Assembly (NCBI GenBank): GCA_040779335.1
Contig: JBFONV010000003.1
Span: forward strand, 372,001-436,000
Reading direction: 5' to 3'
DNA from: JBFONV01 sp040779335
GTDB lineage: Bacteria; Pseudomonadota; Gammaproteobacteria; Enterobacterales; Alteromonadaceae
Length of the DNA: 64,000 nt
Shown one piece after another: positions 27,026 through 36,275 of the stretch; position 1 is the stretch's first letter, and the number at the start of each line of letters is the position of its first letter. The position numbers and the translations under genes were made by a program. The notes beneath the pieces are model-generated. The model ran no database searches, was not told the DNA's origin, and saw only the letters and a list, made by a program, of their open reading frames with translations.

Positions 27026-27036
27026 TAATATGTGTG

Positions 27037-27333
27037 CTATTCGCTTATTGGATTAAGCGTTCGGTATCCAGGTTTGGCTAATATTTCTATATAAAATGAT
27101 TCTAGTTTTAAGCTTTCAGCTTCGTCTATACATTTATTCAGTGCAGAGACATGTACCGTCTGCGCTTCATCCGCAGTTTGTCCATATTTACAATCAAAAT
27201 CCCAATAATCAGCGCCCTCTGGCAAGGCTTTATTGCGCTCTCTTTTTAGATATTTTTTTATATCGTGTTTTATTGCATCGACTAAGCGAGCCGTTTTAAT
27301 TTTGGGATGGATTAATGAAAATGTTTTTAACAT
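27037..27333 (-). CDS. DUF6172 family protein
   Basis: 98 residues. The start MLKTFSLIHPKIKTARLVDA, the basic YLKRERNKALP segment, WDFDCKYG and the FYIEILAKPGYRT ending match the pattern I know for DUF6172, a small conserved family of unknown function in gammaproteobacteria. No signal peptide or membrane helix. Its neighbours are the small LSEK genes downstream and a divergent cyclophilin gene upstream; these give no clear functional clue. Confidence 0.7.
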   Translation of the reverse strand: MLKTFSLIHPKIKTARLVDAIKHDIKKYLKRERNKALPEGADYWDFDCKYGQTADEAQTVHVSALNKCIDEAESLKLESFYIEILAKPGYRTLNPISE

Positions 27334-27499
27334 GTTGTTCCTAAACGGAGTAATAGCGAAAATGGTAATAATGGGTATTTTACGTCATTATAACGCAACT
27401 ATCGAACAAAGTTATTCAATAAGCCGATATTAATAATTTGTTGACCCTCGATTATTTTCTTTGATAATGGCGTTATCTTTAACGTAATTTTCTATCAAT

Positions 27500-28159
27500 A
27501 TGAAATCCACTATTTTTTTTACCATTTTTAGTTTATGTATTATGAGCTTATATGGCTGTTCAGTACCTGATCAAGCCCTAACCAGCATTGATACTTTTAT
27601 TGCACAGCAACACGTAGACAAAAGCAAAGACGATTGGAAAACCAATTTAAAAAAACCTGAATTGCTCGAGTTTAGTAAAAATGTCACTTATTTTTGGGAG
27701 TTAGAAACGAATCAAGGGAAGATAACCATTAAACTTTATCCTGAAACAGCTCCTATGCATGTTACTAGTACTATTTATTTAACACGCTTAGGATTTTACG
27801 ATGATTTAACTTTTCATCGAGTTATCCCCAGTTTTATGGCGCAAGGAGGAGATCCTTTAGGCACCGGGCGAGGCAATCCTGGCTATCAATATCAAGGTGA
27901 ATTTAGTGAAAAAGTATCGCATAGCAAAGCAGGCATAGTCAGCATGGCAAACGCAGGTCCTGGAACTGATGGCAGTCAGTTTTTTATTACCTTTAAGCCC
28001 ACGCTATTTCTGGATAATCGTCATACCGTATTCGGCGAAGTCCACATTGGAATCGATGATACACTAACAAACATTGAACAATTGGGGTCACGCAGTGGCC
28101 GCACTCAACAACCAGTGATTATCAGCAAAGCGAGCATCCGCACTGAAAAGAAATTGTAG
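27500..28159 (+). CDS. Cyclophilin-type peptidyl-prolyl isomerase, lipoprotein
   Basis: 219 residues. The N-terminal signal ends in a lipobox MSLYGC (Cys near residue 20), so the protein is likely lipid-anchored. The cyclophilin domain spans about residues 65-212: TIKLYPETAPMHV, FHRVIPSFMAQGGDPLGTG (catalytic Arg and substrate loop), GIVSMANAGPGTDGSQFFI and HTVFGEV. It accelerates prolyl bond isomerisation in envelope proteins. A 45-residue polar spacer separates the anchor from the domain. Confidence 0.92.
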   Translation: MKSTIFFTIFSLCIMSLYGCSVPDQALTSIDTFIAQQHVDKSKDDWKTNLKKPELLEFSKNVTYFWELETNQGKITIKLYPETAPMHVTSTIYLTRLGFYDDLTFHRVIPSFMAQGGDPLGTGRGNPGYQYQGEFSEKVSHSKAGIVSMANAGPGTDGSQFFITFKPTLFLDNRHTVFGEVHIGIDDTLTNIEQLGSRSGRTQQPVIISKASIRTEKKL

Positions 28160-28258
28160 AAATATCTCTTCAAGCTATTGATCTTTTAGTTTTAGCCAAT
28201 AGAATCATTGCGTTAAAAAATAGTATAAATAAACAACACACTCAGGAAGGATAGTTTT

Positions 28259-28690
28259 ATGACGCTTAGTCAACGCCATGTTGAAGACACTACTCAAGCT
28301 ATTGCACAAGCTTTTGATGGCTATCTTACATGGCGATGGGAAGATAACCACAAATCCATGCTTTCAGAATTTGCCCGCAATAAAAAAGACAAAACTTTAG
28401 CCATTTTACGGCAACAATTTGATCATGAATGGACCAAAAAATCGATAAAATCAGCCCCTAAGGTTCTAAAAGAGCAATTGGGACAGCTAACTGAGTTATC
28501 TAAAGATCAAATTTTATTTACTCGACCGGGAAGCGGAGAGTCCCCTACTATTATCGCGATTTGGTGGCCATGGGGACATGGAGCAACCGTATCTCTGCGA
28601 TTAACACTTGTTAAAGATAGCTACAAGTTACCCGAGCCTATCAATAATAAAGACAATTTTTTCACCGTTGTAAAAAAGTTGTTCTCTTAA
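28259..28690 (+). CDS. Hypothetical cytoplasmic protein
   Basis: 143 residues, not recognised. The ribosome-binding site CAGGAAGG is excellent, so the gene is probably real. The protein is helical and basic in its first 100 residues (RHVEDTTQAIAQAFDGYL, DKTLAILRQQFDHEW) and ends with a hydrophobic strand IIAIWWPWGHGATVSLRLTLV. No signal peptide. It follows the cyclophilin gene by 99 bp in the same direction. No function is proposed. Confidence 0.65.
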   Translation: MTLSQRHVEDTTQAIAQAFDGYLTWRWEDNHKSMLSEFARNKKDKTLAILRQQFDHEWTKKSIKSAPKVLKEQLGQLTELSKDQILFTRPGSGESPTIIAIWWPWGHGATVSLRLTLVKDSYKLPEPINNKDNFFTVVKKLFS

Positions 28691-28792
28691 TTAAAAGCTC
28701 TTGGCTGTGTGTTTTTTTACTAAATGAATATCTAATTCAGGTAGCGCTTGAATAGGTTTTTGACCTTCTAGTAAATCAACTTCAATTTTCAA
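28691..28792 (-). pseudogene. Possible 33-codon gene remnant
   Basis: A minus-strand frame from a TTG at 28792 to a TAA at 28691 encodes KIEVDLLEGQKPIQ, then ALPELDIHLVKKHTAKSF. This reads like the C-terminal strands of a larger protein (LysR effector domains end in a similar way), but a stop lies immediately upstream and there is no start signal. A decayed fragment is the best guess; chance coding cannot be excluded. Confidence 0.25.
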
Positions 28793-28826
28793 TCACTCGC
28801 CAACCCTGTCTAATAAAAGAAAGAAT

Positions 28827-28868
28827 TAACCCCTAGTATATTAGAACTGTGTAATATACTAGGGGTTA
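28827..28868 (-). terminator. Terminator of the phoD operon
   Basis: A 17-bp perfect stem (28827-28843 with 28852-28868) with an 8-nt loop, followed on the minus strand by a T-rich stretch. It lies 24 bp after the phoD stop. Confidence 0.85.
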
Positions 28869-28892
28869 TAGACAATTAGCATCTAGAATACG

Positions 28893-31241
28893 TTAGTTAA
28901 GTTGTTGTAACTCTCCGTCAGCTACCCTAAATTTATACAGGCGTACTTGCTCTAAGAAGCTTTGCGGGTCGTTATAATAACTACGGGTGATCACGTCTAT
29001 ATTATGGAATTCGCTACCTGTATTATGAAAATTAACTAACATTTCATCGGCGTTAACTTCAACAATGGCAACACCGTGTTCCCACATCCTAGAAAATTTC
29101 ATCGAGTCTGTAACATCACTTCGTTTCGTGGCGGTTTGCACAAGGGTATCAAAAAAGTAAGGTAACATTTCAATTTGGGGATCTACATCGCCTAATGTTG
29201 ACAATACTTGATTCATACCATCTTCTAAAAAGGAGCCAAAGGTACCTGATGAAATAGATGAAGTAGTAAAATTAAATGATTTCTTGCCTGTAATTGGGCT
29301 TGCAAGGTGCTCGGTAACATAACTACTATGCACATCGCCGCCAATACTGATCACACCAAATTGGCTGAGCACATTACTAACAAAATTACTTTTGTATTGT
29401 GGAAAACCGTCCCATTGATCAGCTTCGAGATAAAATCGTTGCTTTAATGGGCTAGGAATAGAATCAGAACTTAATACGCTTTCAAGACTTGAAAGGCCTG
29501 AATCTGCTCTGCTCGCTGATAGATCAAAGATTAGCGGAGAGAACGATACTGAGCTGCCCAAAACTTTCCAGGTACTTGCTGAAGTAGCAAAGGTTTGTGC
29601 AAGCCAGTTGGTTTGTGCTTCATCAAATCCTGACTGTACAGACGTACCTTGCTGTTGTGCGACGAATTCTTTATAACCTGCATAAAGATCATAAGTGTCT
29701 TTGATGACTAAATAGCGACTGCCTAAATAGTCAAAGAGCGCAGTTTTACCCATAGTATAAAACGCTATCCCTTGTTCAACACCAGTCTCAGGTAATAATG
29801 GTAACGCTTGAATCGGATGTTCAGCTGGCAAACTTGATTGTGCGCCACTTAGTACAAGGTTTAAATAGGACGTAGTCAATTTACCTTGTACCGCTGCAAT
29901 TGCACGTTGTTGTGCTTGCATTAAGGCATCTGTTTGACTTATTTCAATTCTTGCTAACAGTTCTTGAGCATATAAACCGGTAAATATTTCAACGAAAGCC
30001 GACTTATAAGGCGTAAACATGACGTCATCAATATTAATATAAGGTGACATTTGAGCGACCACGGCGTCTACTTGTGCCTGTGGCATACCAATCGCTAATA
30101 AAAATCCGGTTAAGGTTGCTTGATCCATTTCTACTGTCGCAGGAAAGGCATCTTCAGGTAAAATATGATCGGGCCTGTTGGTTCTAAAGTCGGTCATCGC
30201 AAGATGCAAATGTTTGCCAAATTGAAAATCACGATAAATACGAGTGTTAGGATATAGATGACTGTCTTCGATACTTAACGCACCCGAGTCTAGTTCACTG
30301 TCAGTGTGAGGTTGTTCATGATCAATCGGCATGTATTCGAAATAAGCAATTTCTGAATTTTTCTTACGTTGGGTTTGTTGTTCGTCCCCTGCTCCGTCTA
30401 AATATGTGGCTCTGTCACTCCAACTATCGTCGGAAAATTCGTGATCATCCCATATTGCGATCATTGGAAAACGTTCATGTACTCTTTGTAAAAGTTCATC
30501 AGTTCTATAAGTTTTATACAACTGGCGATAGTTGTCTAAACTATTCGCGGCTAAACTGGCGTTATCGCCAACCCCAATGGTTAACGCGCCTTCAGTATCT
30601 GTAAATTCAATATTTCGCTCATTAGTACTCGATTGAAAAAGTGCATCGCCGGTAGTTTCATATATATAGTCGCCAAGATGGACTACAAAATCGATATCGT
30701 CGTTATCAAGGAGCGATAAATAGTTATTGTAATAACGGCCGATATAATCCTGACACGATACATAAGCAAACTTTACATTGGTATCACTATCGGCTAAAGG
30801 TGCTGTTTTAGTACGACCGACACGACTGGCATAATGACTGCCGTTCGTTTGATAGATATATCGGTAATAGTAATATTTACCTGGTTCTAGGTTTGTTACC
30901 CGAATTTTTAAACAATGATCAGAAGATGCGAGCGCTTCAAAGCTCTGTTCAACCACCAAACTGTTGAAAGACTCATCTGTAGAGACTTGCAACATCAACG
31001 AAATATCGTCTTCGCCATCTTGAACTCGGGTCCATAAAATAACTGATTCAGGCTTTGGATCACCCGAAACAACCGATTGTGGAAAATATTGACTGCCATC
31101 TAAAATGCTTGGTTGCGTAGGAGCAGGATCAGTAATAACCACTTTGTCATCTGAACTATTACAACCTACCAAGCTCGACGTAAATACAGCGCCGGCACTA
31201 ACCGCAAGTGTCTTAATAAATTTCCGTCTTGTATAAACCAT
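28893..31241 (-). CDS. phoD: PhoD-family phosphodiesterase/alkaline phosphatase, Tat-exported
   Basis: 782 residues. The twin-arginine motif TRRKFIKTL at residues 4-12 followed by a hydrophobic segment and VGCNSS predicts Tat export, with a possible lipid anchor. An N-terminal Fn3-like PhoD domain (SVVSGDPKPESVILWTRV) is followed by the metallophosphatase core: YVSCQDY with the metal-binding Cys/Asp region, HLGDYIYE, IWDDHEFSDD and, late in the protein, ISIGGDVHSSYV. PhoD enzymes use iron and calcium to release phosphate from mono- and diesters. At 782 residues it is longer than Bacillus PhoD. Probable last gene of the AGPS-like/glpD/FGGY operon. Confidence 0.92.
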   Translation of the reverse strand: MVYTRRKFIKTLAVSAGAVFTSSLVGCNSSDDKVVITDPAPTQPSILDGSQYFPQSVVSGDPKPESVILWTRVQDGEDDISLMLQVSTDESFNSLVVEQSFEALASSDHCLKIRVTNLEPGKYYYYRYIYQTNGSHYASRVGRTKTAPLADSDTNVKFAYVSCQDYIGRYYNNYLSLLDNDDIDFVVHLGDYIYETTGDALFQSSTNERNIEFTDTEGALTIGVGDNASLAANSLDNYRQLYKTYRTDELLQRVHERFPMIAIWDDHEFSDDSWSDRATYLDGAGDEQQTQRKKNSEIAYFEYMPIDHEQPHTDSELDSGALSIEDSHLYPNTRIYRDFQFGKHLHLAMTDFRTNRPDHILPEDAFPATVEMDQATLTGFLLAIGMPQAQVDAVVAQMSPYINIDDVMFTPYKSAFVEIFTGLYAQELLARIEISQTDALMQAQQRAIAAVQGKLTTSYLNLVLSGAQSSLPAEHPIQALPLLPETGVEQGIAFYTMGKTALFDYLGSRYLVIKDTYDLYAGYKEFVAQQQGTSVQSGFDEAQTNWLAQTFATSASTWKVLGSSVSFSPLIFDLSASRADSGLSSLESVLSSDSIPSPLKQRFYLEADQWDGFPQYKSNFVSNVLSQFGVISIGGDVHSSYVTEHLASPITGKKSFNFTTSSISSGTFGSFLEDGMNQVLSTLGDVDPQIEMLPYFFDTLVQTATKRSDVTDSMKFSRMWEHGVAIVEVNADEMLVNFHNTGSEFHNIDVITRSYYNDPQSFLEQVRLYKFRVADGELQQLN

Positions 31242-31293
31242 AATATTTTCCTTCTTTTTATATTTATAAGTATGTTGAACTCAATGTTAATTA

Positions 31294-32865
31294 TTATTCG
31301 GGATAACCAGTAATATTTTTAATTTGTTGATAAATCGGCTTTAATTGACGATACATTTTTTTATATACGTGATGATAAAGCTTGTTATACAACCCAACGT
31401 TTTCATCGTTGGGTATAAAAGTGTCGGATACTCGAGTCATTGCCTTAATGGCTGCAGGATAGTCTGCATGCAAGCCATGACCAACTGCTGCACATATTGC
31501 CGCGCCCAGACCTGAAGTTTCATAGGTATGAGGACGATGTGCAGGTAAGCCAAAAATGTCGGCAGTTAATTGCATTGCCGCGTCGGATTGCGAGCCACCA
31601 CCAGAGATAATTAATCGTTTAATTTTTTGCCCTTGGCGTTTTTCTAGCGTTTCCTTACCTTCTCTTAATGCGTAGGCCAAACCTTCTAAAATAGAGCGAT
31701 AGACATGCGCTCGTGTGTGCACATCGCCAAAACCTATAATGGCCCCTTTTGCTTCTAAATTTTTCAGACCTGGAGACCAATATGGTTGTAGCATCAATCC
31801 CATAGAACCAGCCGGAACTTGTTTTACTAGCTCATCAAATAAACTTTCTGGCGTAACGCCAAGCTTATGTGCCTGCAGCATTTCATGTTGTCCAAACTCT
31901 TGTTTGAACCAATTAACCATCCAAAATCCTCGGTAAATCATAACCTCGCAATTATAATTATCGGGAATAGCTGAGGGATAAGGCGGTATAAATCGTTGTG
32001 GTTCTACGTAGCGGGTTTGATTGGTGTTAATGGTTGCTGTGGTGCCATAGCTTAGACTTGCTGTTGATGGGGTGATACAACCTGAGCCTAATACTTCGCA
32101 CGCTTTGTCTGATGCCGACGCAATAAGCGGTAGCCCCAGTGTAATGCCGGTTAATTTAGCCGCTTTAGGAGTTATTTCACCTAACATATCCCCTGGCTTT
32201 ACTAATTCAGGGAGCATATGTCTTTTAATGGGTAAGGCGAGCCATTTCCAATCGAATTTACCGGCCCATTGATGTAATTTATAACTAAACGGTAAATAGC
32301 CAACAATACTACCAACCGAGTCTTTAAAATTATTGGTTAGTTGGTAGGTCAGATAGCCCGATAGTAATAAAAATTTATCTGTTTTTTGCCAAATATCCGG
32401 CTGATTTTTAGCGATCCAGTTAGCTTGAGATTTTTTTCTAAAATATTCAACAACATCAGCTTGTCCGATGACGCCAAAGAGCATTCGCCAATACCAAGGC
32501 AATGGTTTGTTTTCGTCACATAGTCGTTGATCTAGCCACAATATTGCCGGCCTTAATGGCTTGCCAGTATTATCTAAATTAACCACAGTACCGCGTTGTG
32601 TTGTTAGCGTAACCGCCTTAATTTTGGCTTTTAAGTTACCGTCGATAACGCTTTTATCTTGCCACAACTGTTGACAGGTATGTCCAAGCATTTGCCAAAA
32701 GTATTCGGCATCTTGCTCTGCCCAACCTGGATTAGTCGAAAAATAGGCATCGAGTTCTATTCTGCTTTTAGCAACTAAATGCCCATTTAGATCAAATAGT
32801 AACGCTCGAATACTCTGAGTTCCGTTATCTATCGCTAAAATAAGCGCATCATCAGCATTACTCAT
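31294..32865 (-). CDS. FGGY-family carbohydrate kinase
   Basis: 523 residues from the ATG at 32865; a TTG ten codons upstream is less likely. Actin-like kinase fold: ALILAIDNGTQSIRALLFD at the N-terminus, LWLDQRL, SASDKACEVLGSG, and the FGGY signature region IISGGGSQSDAAMQLTADIFG near residue 430. Family members phosphorylate glycerol, xylulose, ribulose and related polyols. Placement next to a GlpD-like dehydrogenase favours a glycerol-like or tetritol/pentitol substrate, but the sequence alone does not fix it. Confidence 0.85.
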   Translation of the reverse strand: MSNADDALILAIDNGTQSIRALLFDLNGHLVAKSRIELDAYFSTNPGWAEQDAEYFWQMLGHTCQQLWQDKSVIDGNLKAKIKAVTLTTQRGTVVNLDNTGKPLRPAILWLDQRLCDENKPLPWYWRMLFGVIGQADVVEYFRKKSQANWIAKNQPDIWQKTDKFLLLSGYLTYQLTNNFKDSVGSIVGYLPFSYKLHQWAGKFDWKWLALPIKRHMLPELVKPGDMLGEITPKAAKLTGITLGLPLIASASDKACEVLGSGCITPSTASLSYGTTATINTNQTRYVEPQRFIPPYPSAIPDNYNCEVMIYRGFWMVNWFKQEFGQHEMLQAHKLGVTPESLFDELVKQVPAGSMGLMLQPYWSPGLKNLEAKGAIIGFGDVHTRAHVYRSILEGLAYALREGKETLEKRQGQKIKRLIISGGGSQSDAAMQLTADIFGLPAHRPHTYETSGLGAAICAAVGHGLHADYPAAIKAMTRVSDTFIPNDENVGLYNKLYHHVYKKMYRQLKPIYQQIKNITGYPE

Positions 32866-32929
32866 AACGTTTTTTATTCTTATATGTTGATTCAAATCTT
32901 GGCATAGCTATTTTTATTTGCCTTATTCA

Positions 32930-34570
32930 CTATGGCTTACAGGTGACATTACTAGGCACACTATAGTAGTTATTTATGATATTTTTATATCGTTCAAGTT
33001 CTTTTTGCCATATTTGTTCGTCCCACCCCAAAATATTGTCGCAATAAGACTTTAATAAATGCACATGAGCTAATCCACCATTGGGCAGGACATTGCCGAT
33101 ACGTGTTCTTCGTAGCAATAAGTCGTCTAAGTGAAAAACTTGCTCGTACTTTAATGCCCATAATAATTCCGCCAATACATGCCGACTATAAGCAATCGGT
33201 TTGAAAAAATCAGGGCTAAAACCACTCAAAAACATCGGAGCAAGATCGCCATAAAGCCCGAGCATTCTTTCTTTTAGTTGTTTTGTCGCGTGACCATTGT
33301 CAATAGCAGGAAGTATTTGAAAGGCAACAAAATCTGGTAATTTATCCTGGTGTTTTATCTGCTTGTTAACTCGTTTGATTACTTGCTTTGCTATAGTTCT
33401 AAATGTGGTTAATTTGCCCCCTGCAACGGATATAAAGCCGGATTTTTCAGCTATATAGTGTTCTCTTTTTTCTGCTGAGGGTGCGCTGTTTTTGTTACAA
33501 GAGATCACTGGACGCACGCCCGCAAACGTTGAAACTATATCGTCGATAGATAATTTGGCATGGGGAAATAGCACGTCCACACAATCTAATAAATACGTAA
33601 ACTCAGTTTGACTAATGTTAGGCTCATTTATTAACGATCCTTTATGTTCAACATCAGTAGTTCCAACAATAGTCATATTTTGCCAAGGGTAAATCTGTAC
33701 TGGTCGCTTATCTTCTGGGTGTAAAACTGACACTGCACAGGCCACGGGTAAACGCCAATTAGGAATAACTAAATGGCTACCGCGTAACGGTCTTATTTTT
33801 AATGACTTTGGTTGGTTATCTTTTGCTGTTACTAACTTATCTGACCAAGCACCGCTGGCATTGACGATACATTTACTTGATAGTTGCAGTGCTTGAACTT
33901 TTTGTTCTGCATCGCTAATTATTTCGACGTTTACACCGGTGATTTTATTGTTATTGCTAATTAAGTCAGTAGCTTTTGTATAGTTTATTGCCACGCCACC
34001 AAGTTGCTGGGCTTCTTGCAATAACCTTAATACTAGTCTTGCATCATCGGTGATGGCATCAACAAACTGAGTTCCGCCAATCAATGCGTCGTCATTTATA
34101 GCAGGTACTAACCATTTATAGAGTGATTTCGACCAAAATTTATGTTGTCTTTTGCCCGCTAAAAAATCATAAACAGTTAATAACAGATTAAATATCCATG
34201 GCCACGGAAACTGTTTTTTATAGTGTCCCATGACAAAGTTTTCTTGGGTGACTAAAAAACGGGCTTCTTTTAATAAGCGCTGCCGTTCTTTTACCGATTC
34301 TAACGCTAACAGTCCTTGCCCTTTTGCGAGGTAACGTAAGCCGCCGTGAACCATTTTCGAGGATTTACTTGAACTTCCCCAAGCAAAATCTTGCTGCTCT
34401 ATTAATAGCGCTTTCATGCCTAATTGGCTGGCAAATTTAAAAATACCAGCACCAGTTATTCCTCCACCGATAACAATAATATCCCATTGTTTTTCAGTGT
34501 TTAAAATATCAATTCTATCCTGACGAGAGGTATTTAAATACAGAGCGTCATCAGGCTTAATATCAGTCAT
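32930..34570 (-). CDS. glpD: Glycerol-3-phosphate dehydrogenase/oxidase (GlpD/GlpO family)
   Basis: FAD enzyme oxidising glycerol-3-phosphate to dihydroxyacetone phosphate at the membrane. The 546 residues begin with the Rossmann motif IIVIGGGITGAGIFKFA (near residue 31), then SSSKSSKMVHGGLRYL, the FAD/substrate region typical of GlpD. VGTTDVEH and the late SVAGGKLTTFRTIAKQV segment also fit. The start overlaps the upstream FAD oxidoreductase stop by 8 bp. It is not beside glpF/glpK, so a related phospho-polyol may be the real substrate. Confidence 0.85.
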   Translation of the reverse strand: MTDIKPDDALYLNTSRQDRIDILNTEKQWDIIVIGGGITGAGIFKFASQLGMKALLIEQQDFAWGSSSKSSKMVHGGLRYLAKGQGLLALESVKERQRLLKEARFLVTQENFVMGHYKKQFPWPWIFNLLLTVYDFLAGKRQHKFWSKSLYKWLVPAINDDALIGGTQFVDAITDDARLVLRLLQEAQQLGGVAINYTKATDLISNNNKITGVNVEIISDAEQKVQALQLSSKCIVNASGAWSDKLVTAKDNQPKSLKIRPLRGSHLVIPNWRLPVACAVSVLHPEDKRPVQIYPWQNMTIVGTTDVEHKGSLINEPNISQTEFTYLLDCVDVLFPHAKLSIDDIVSTFAGVRPVISCNKNSAPSAEKREHYIAEKSGFISVAGGKLTTFRTIAKQVIKRVNKQIKHQDKLPDFVAFQILPAIDNGHATKQLKERMLGLYGDLAPMFLSGFSPDFFKPIAYSRHVLAELLWALKYEQVFHLDDLLLRRTRIGNVLPNGGLAHVHLLKSYCDNILGWDEQIWQKELERYKNIINNYYSVPSNVTCKP

Positions 34571-36158
34571 CTAGCAGGGTTCCGGGGTTCATCTGTTTAT
34601 TCGGATCAAAGTGCTGACATATATTTTTGATCAATGACATTCCCAACGCCCCTTTCTCAACAGATAAATAAGGCGCATGATCTTTACCAACACCGTGCTG
34701 GTGGCTGATTGTGCCGCCATTATTGACAATGATTTCGCTGGCAGTGTGTTTTAGTGTTTTCCAGCGTGCGAGCGTTTGAGCATAGCTATTAGCACTTCTA
34801 AACACGTAGGTCGTATATAAACTGCAACCTTGTCCATAAACATGGGACAGATGAGTAAAAACATGTACTTTTTCATTTTCATGAATTAACGAATTCGCCA
34901 AGCCATTTTCAACTTTGCTTAGTAAATCATCGACGTTTTGCCAATCAGTTGCAGTTTCTAGTGTGTCGACGGCATATCCTTTTAACCATAACGACTCTCG
35001 CAAATAGGGAAAACGAAAGCGATTGCTTTGCCACTTTTCACCCAAAACTTTTCCTGTTGATATCGCTTTGTAACGATTAAATAACGGCTTTAACTGTGCT
35101 TTAGCTGATTTTACTTGTAAATATGAACCGGTTATTCCCATGGTTAACATACACTTATCGTTTTTGCAGCCTCTAATGGCTAAATATTTTTCTAACAAGT
35201 TAATAGAGCTTTCATGTCCAGCTAATTTTAATTGCGTTTGCGTTTCTACGGCATTACTGACTCTAAGCATTGATAGGGCAATTTTACTTTGCGCGACTTC
35301 TCGACAAAACTTGGTAGCAAGTTGCCAATTAGGAAAAAAGTAAACTAAAAACGTTTCTTTCTTTGGTAGCGCTGAAATTCTTACTTTCACTTCGCTCAAT
35401 ATGCCCATACGCCCTTCTGATCCTAAGATAATTTCTCTTAGGTCGGGGCCTGCTGATGAGGCTGGAAAAGTTGGCAGTTCAAGTGTTCCCGAAAAAGTTT
35501 CTAAATACCCCCCAGCAAAAAGTTGTTCTATACGCCCATAACGCAGCGATTGCTGCCCACTTGAGCGACTCGCTATCCAGCCGCCTATGGTGGACAATTC
35601 AAATGATTGCGGAAAATGCCCAAGGGTATAACCTTTTGCTCTTAATTGTGCTTCAACCATGGGGCCAGGTGTCCCTGCGCCAAAGGTTGCAATATTACTT
35701 TCCTGGTCTATTTCTAACAGTTGATTCATTCGGCTCATATCGACGGTTAAAATCGCCCTATCAGATATTTTCGGGTTGATATGACCAGCAACGCTGGTGC
35801 CTCCGCCATAAGGGATCAACTCAATATTATGCAGTTGCGCAAATTGTATAATATCTTTAATTTGCTCTCGGTTTTCAGGATAACAAACCCCGTCTGGGAA
35901 CTGTTCAATTTCACCAGAGCGCATTGCTAACCAGTCAGGCAGCGATTGTCCTTTGGCATGACGCACTCTGGCTTCTTTATCTGTGGAGATCAATTGATGC
36001 AGCGGTAAACGCGACTCAGGCACCGCCGATAATGCATCTGCTAATGTACAGTCTGGTAACGGCTCTGATTTACCTAATAAATCACCTAAAAATACCGTAG
36101 CCGAATCAGGAAGCACCATGCTAGTACTTTCATCTCCCCAACCATTCCAACGTCTCAT
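34563..36158 (-). CDS. AGPS-like FAD-binding oxidoreductase
   Basis: 531 residues. It begins RRWNGWGDES, a hallmark of alkyldihydroxyacetonephosphate-synthase-like proteins. The PCMH-type FAD domain has YPENREQIKDIIQFA and IPYGGGTSVAGH (FAD pyrophosphate loop, near residue 120) and GSEGRMGILSEV. The C-terminal domain ends with GGTISHQHGVGKDHAPYL, matching the His-rich active-site loop of AGPS. AGPS makes ether-lipid precursors; bacterial homologues are mostly uncharacterised oxidases of 2-hydroxyacids or polyol phosphates. First gene of the probable four-gene operon, divergent from the AraC regulator. Confidence 0.8.
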   Translation of the reverse strand: MRRWNGWGDESTSMVLPDSATVFLGDLLGKSEPLPDCTLADALSAVPESRLPLHQLISTDKEARVRHAKGQSLPDWLAMRSGEIEQFPDGVCYPENREQIKDIIQFAQLHNIELIPYGGGTSVAGHINPKISDRAILTVDMSRMNQLLEIDQESNIATFGAGTPGPMVEAQLRAKGYTLGHFPQSFELSTIGGWIASRSSGQQSLRYGRIEQLFAGGYLETFSGTLELPTFPASSAGPDLREIILGSEGRMGILSEVKVRISALPKKETFLVYFFPNWQLATKFCREVAQSKIALSMLRVSNAVETQTQLKLAGHESSINLLEKYLAIRGCKNDKCMLTMGITGSYLQVKSAKAQLKPLFNRYKAISTGKVLGEKWQSNRFRFPYLRESLWLKGYAVDTLETATDWQNVDDLLSKVENGLANSLIHENEKVHVFTHLSHVYGQGCSLYTTYVFRSANSYAQTLARWKTLKHTASEIIVNNGGTISHQHGVGKDHAPYLSVEKGALGMSLIKNICQHFDPNKQMNPGTLLDD

Positions 36159-36275
36159 GCCATTTACCCTACTATTATTCCAATATCAATTATGATAAAA
36201 CGGAGACAACGATAGAGATATGTCCTAAAAAGACACTGTTAGGGTCAATTATGGACAACATATATTTAAGAGACC

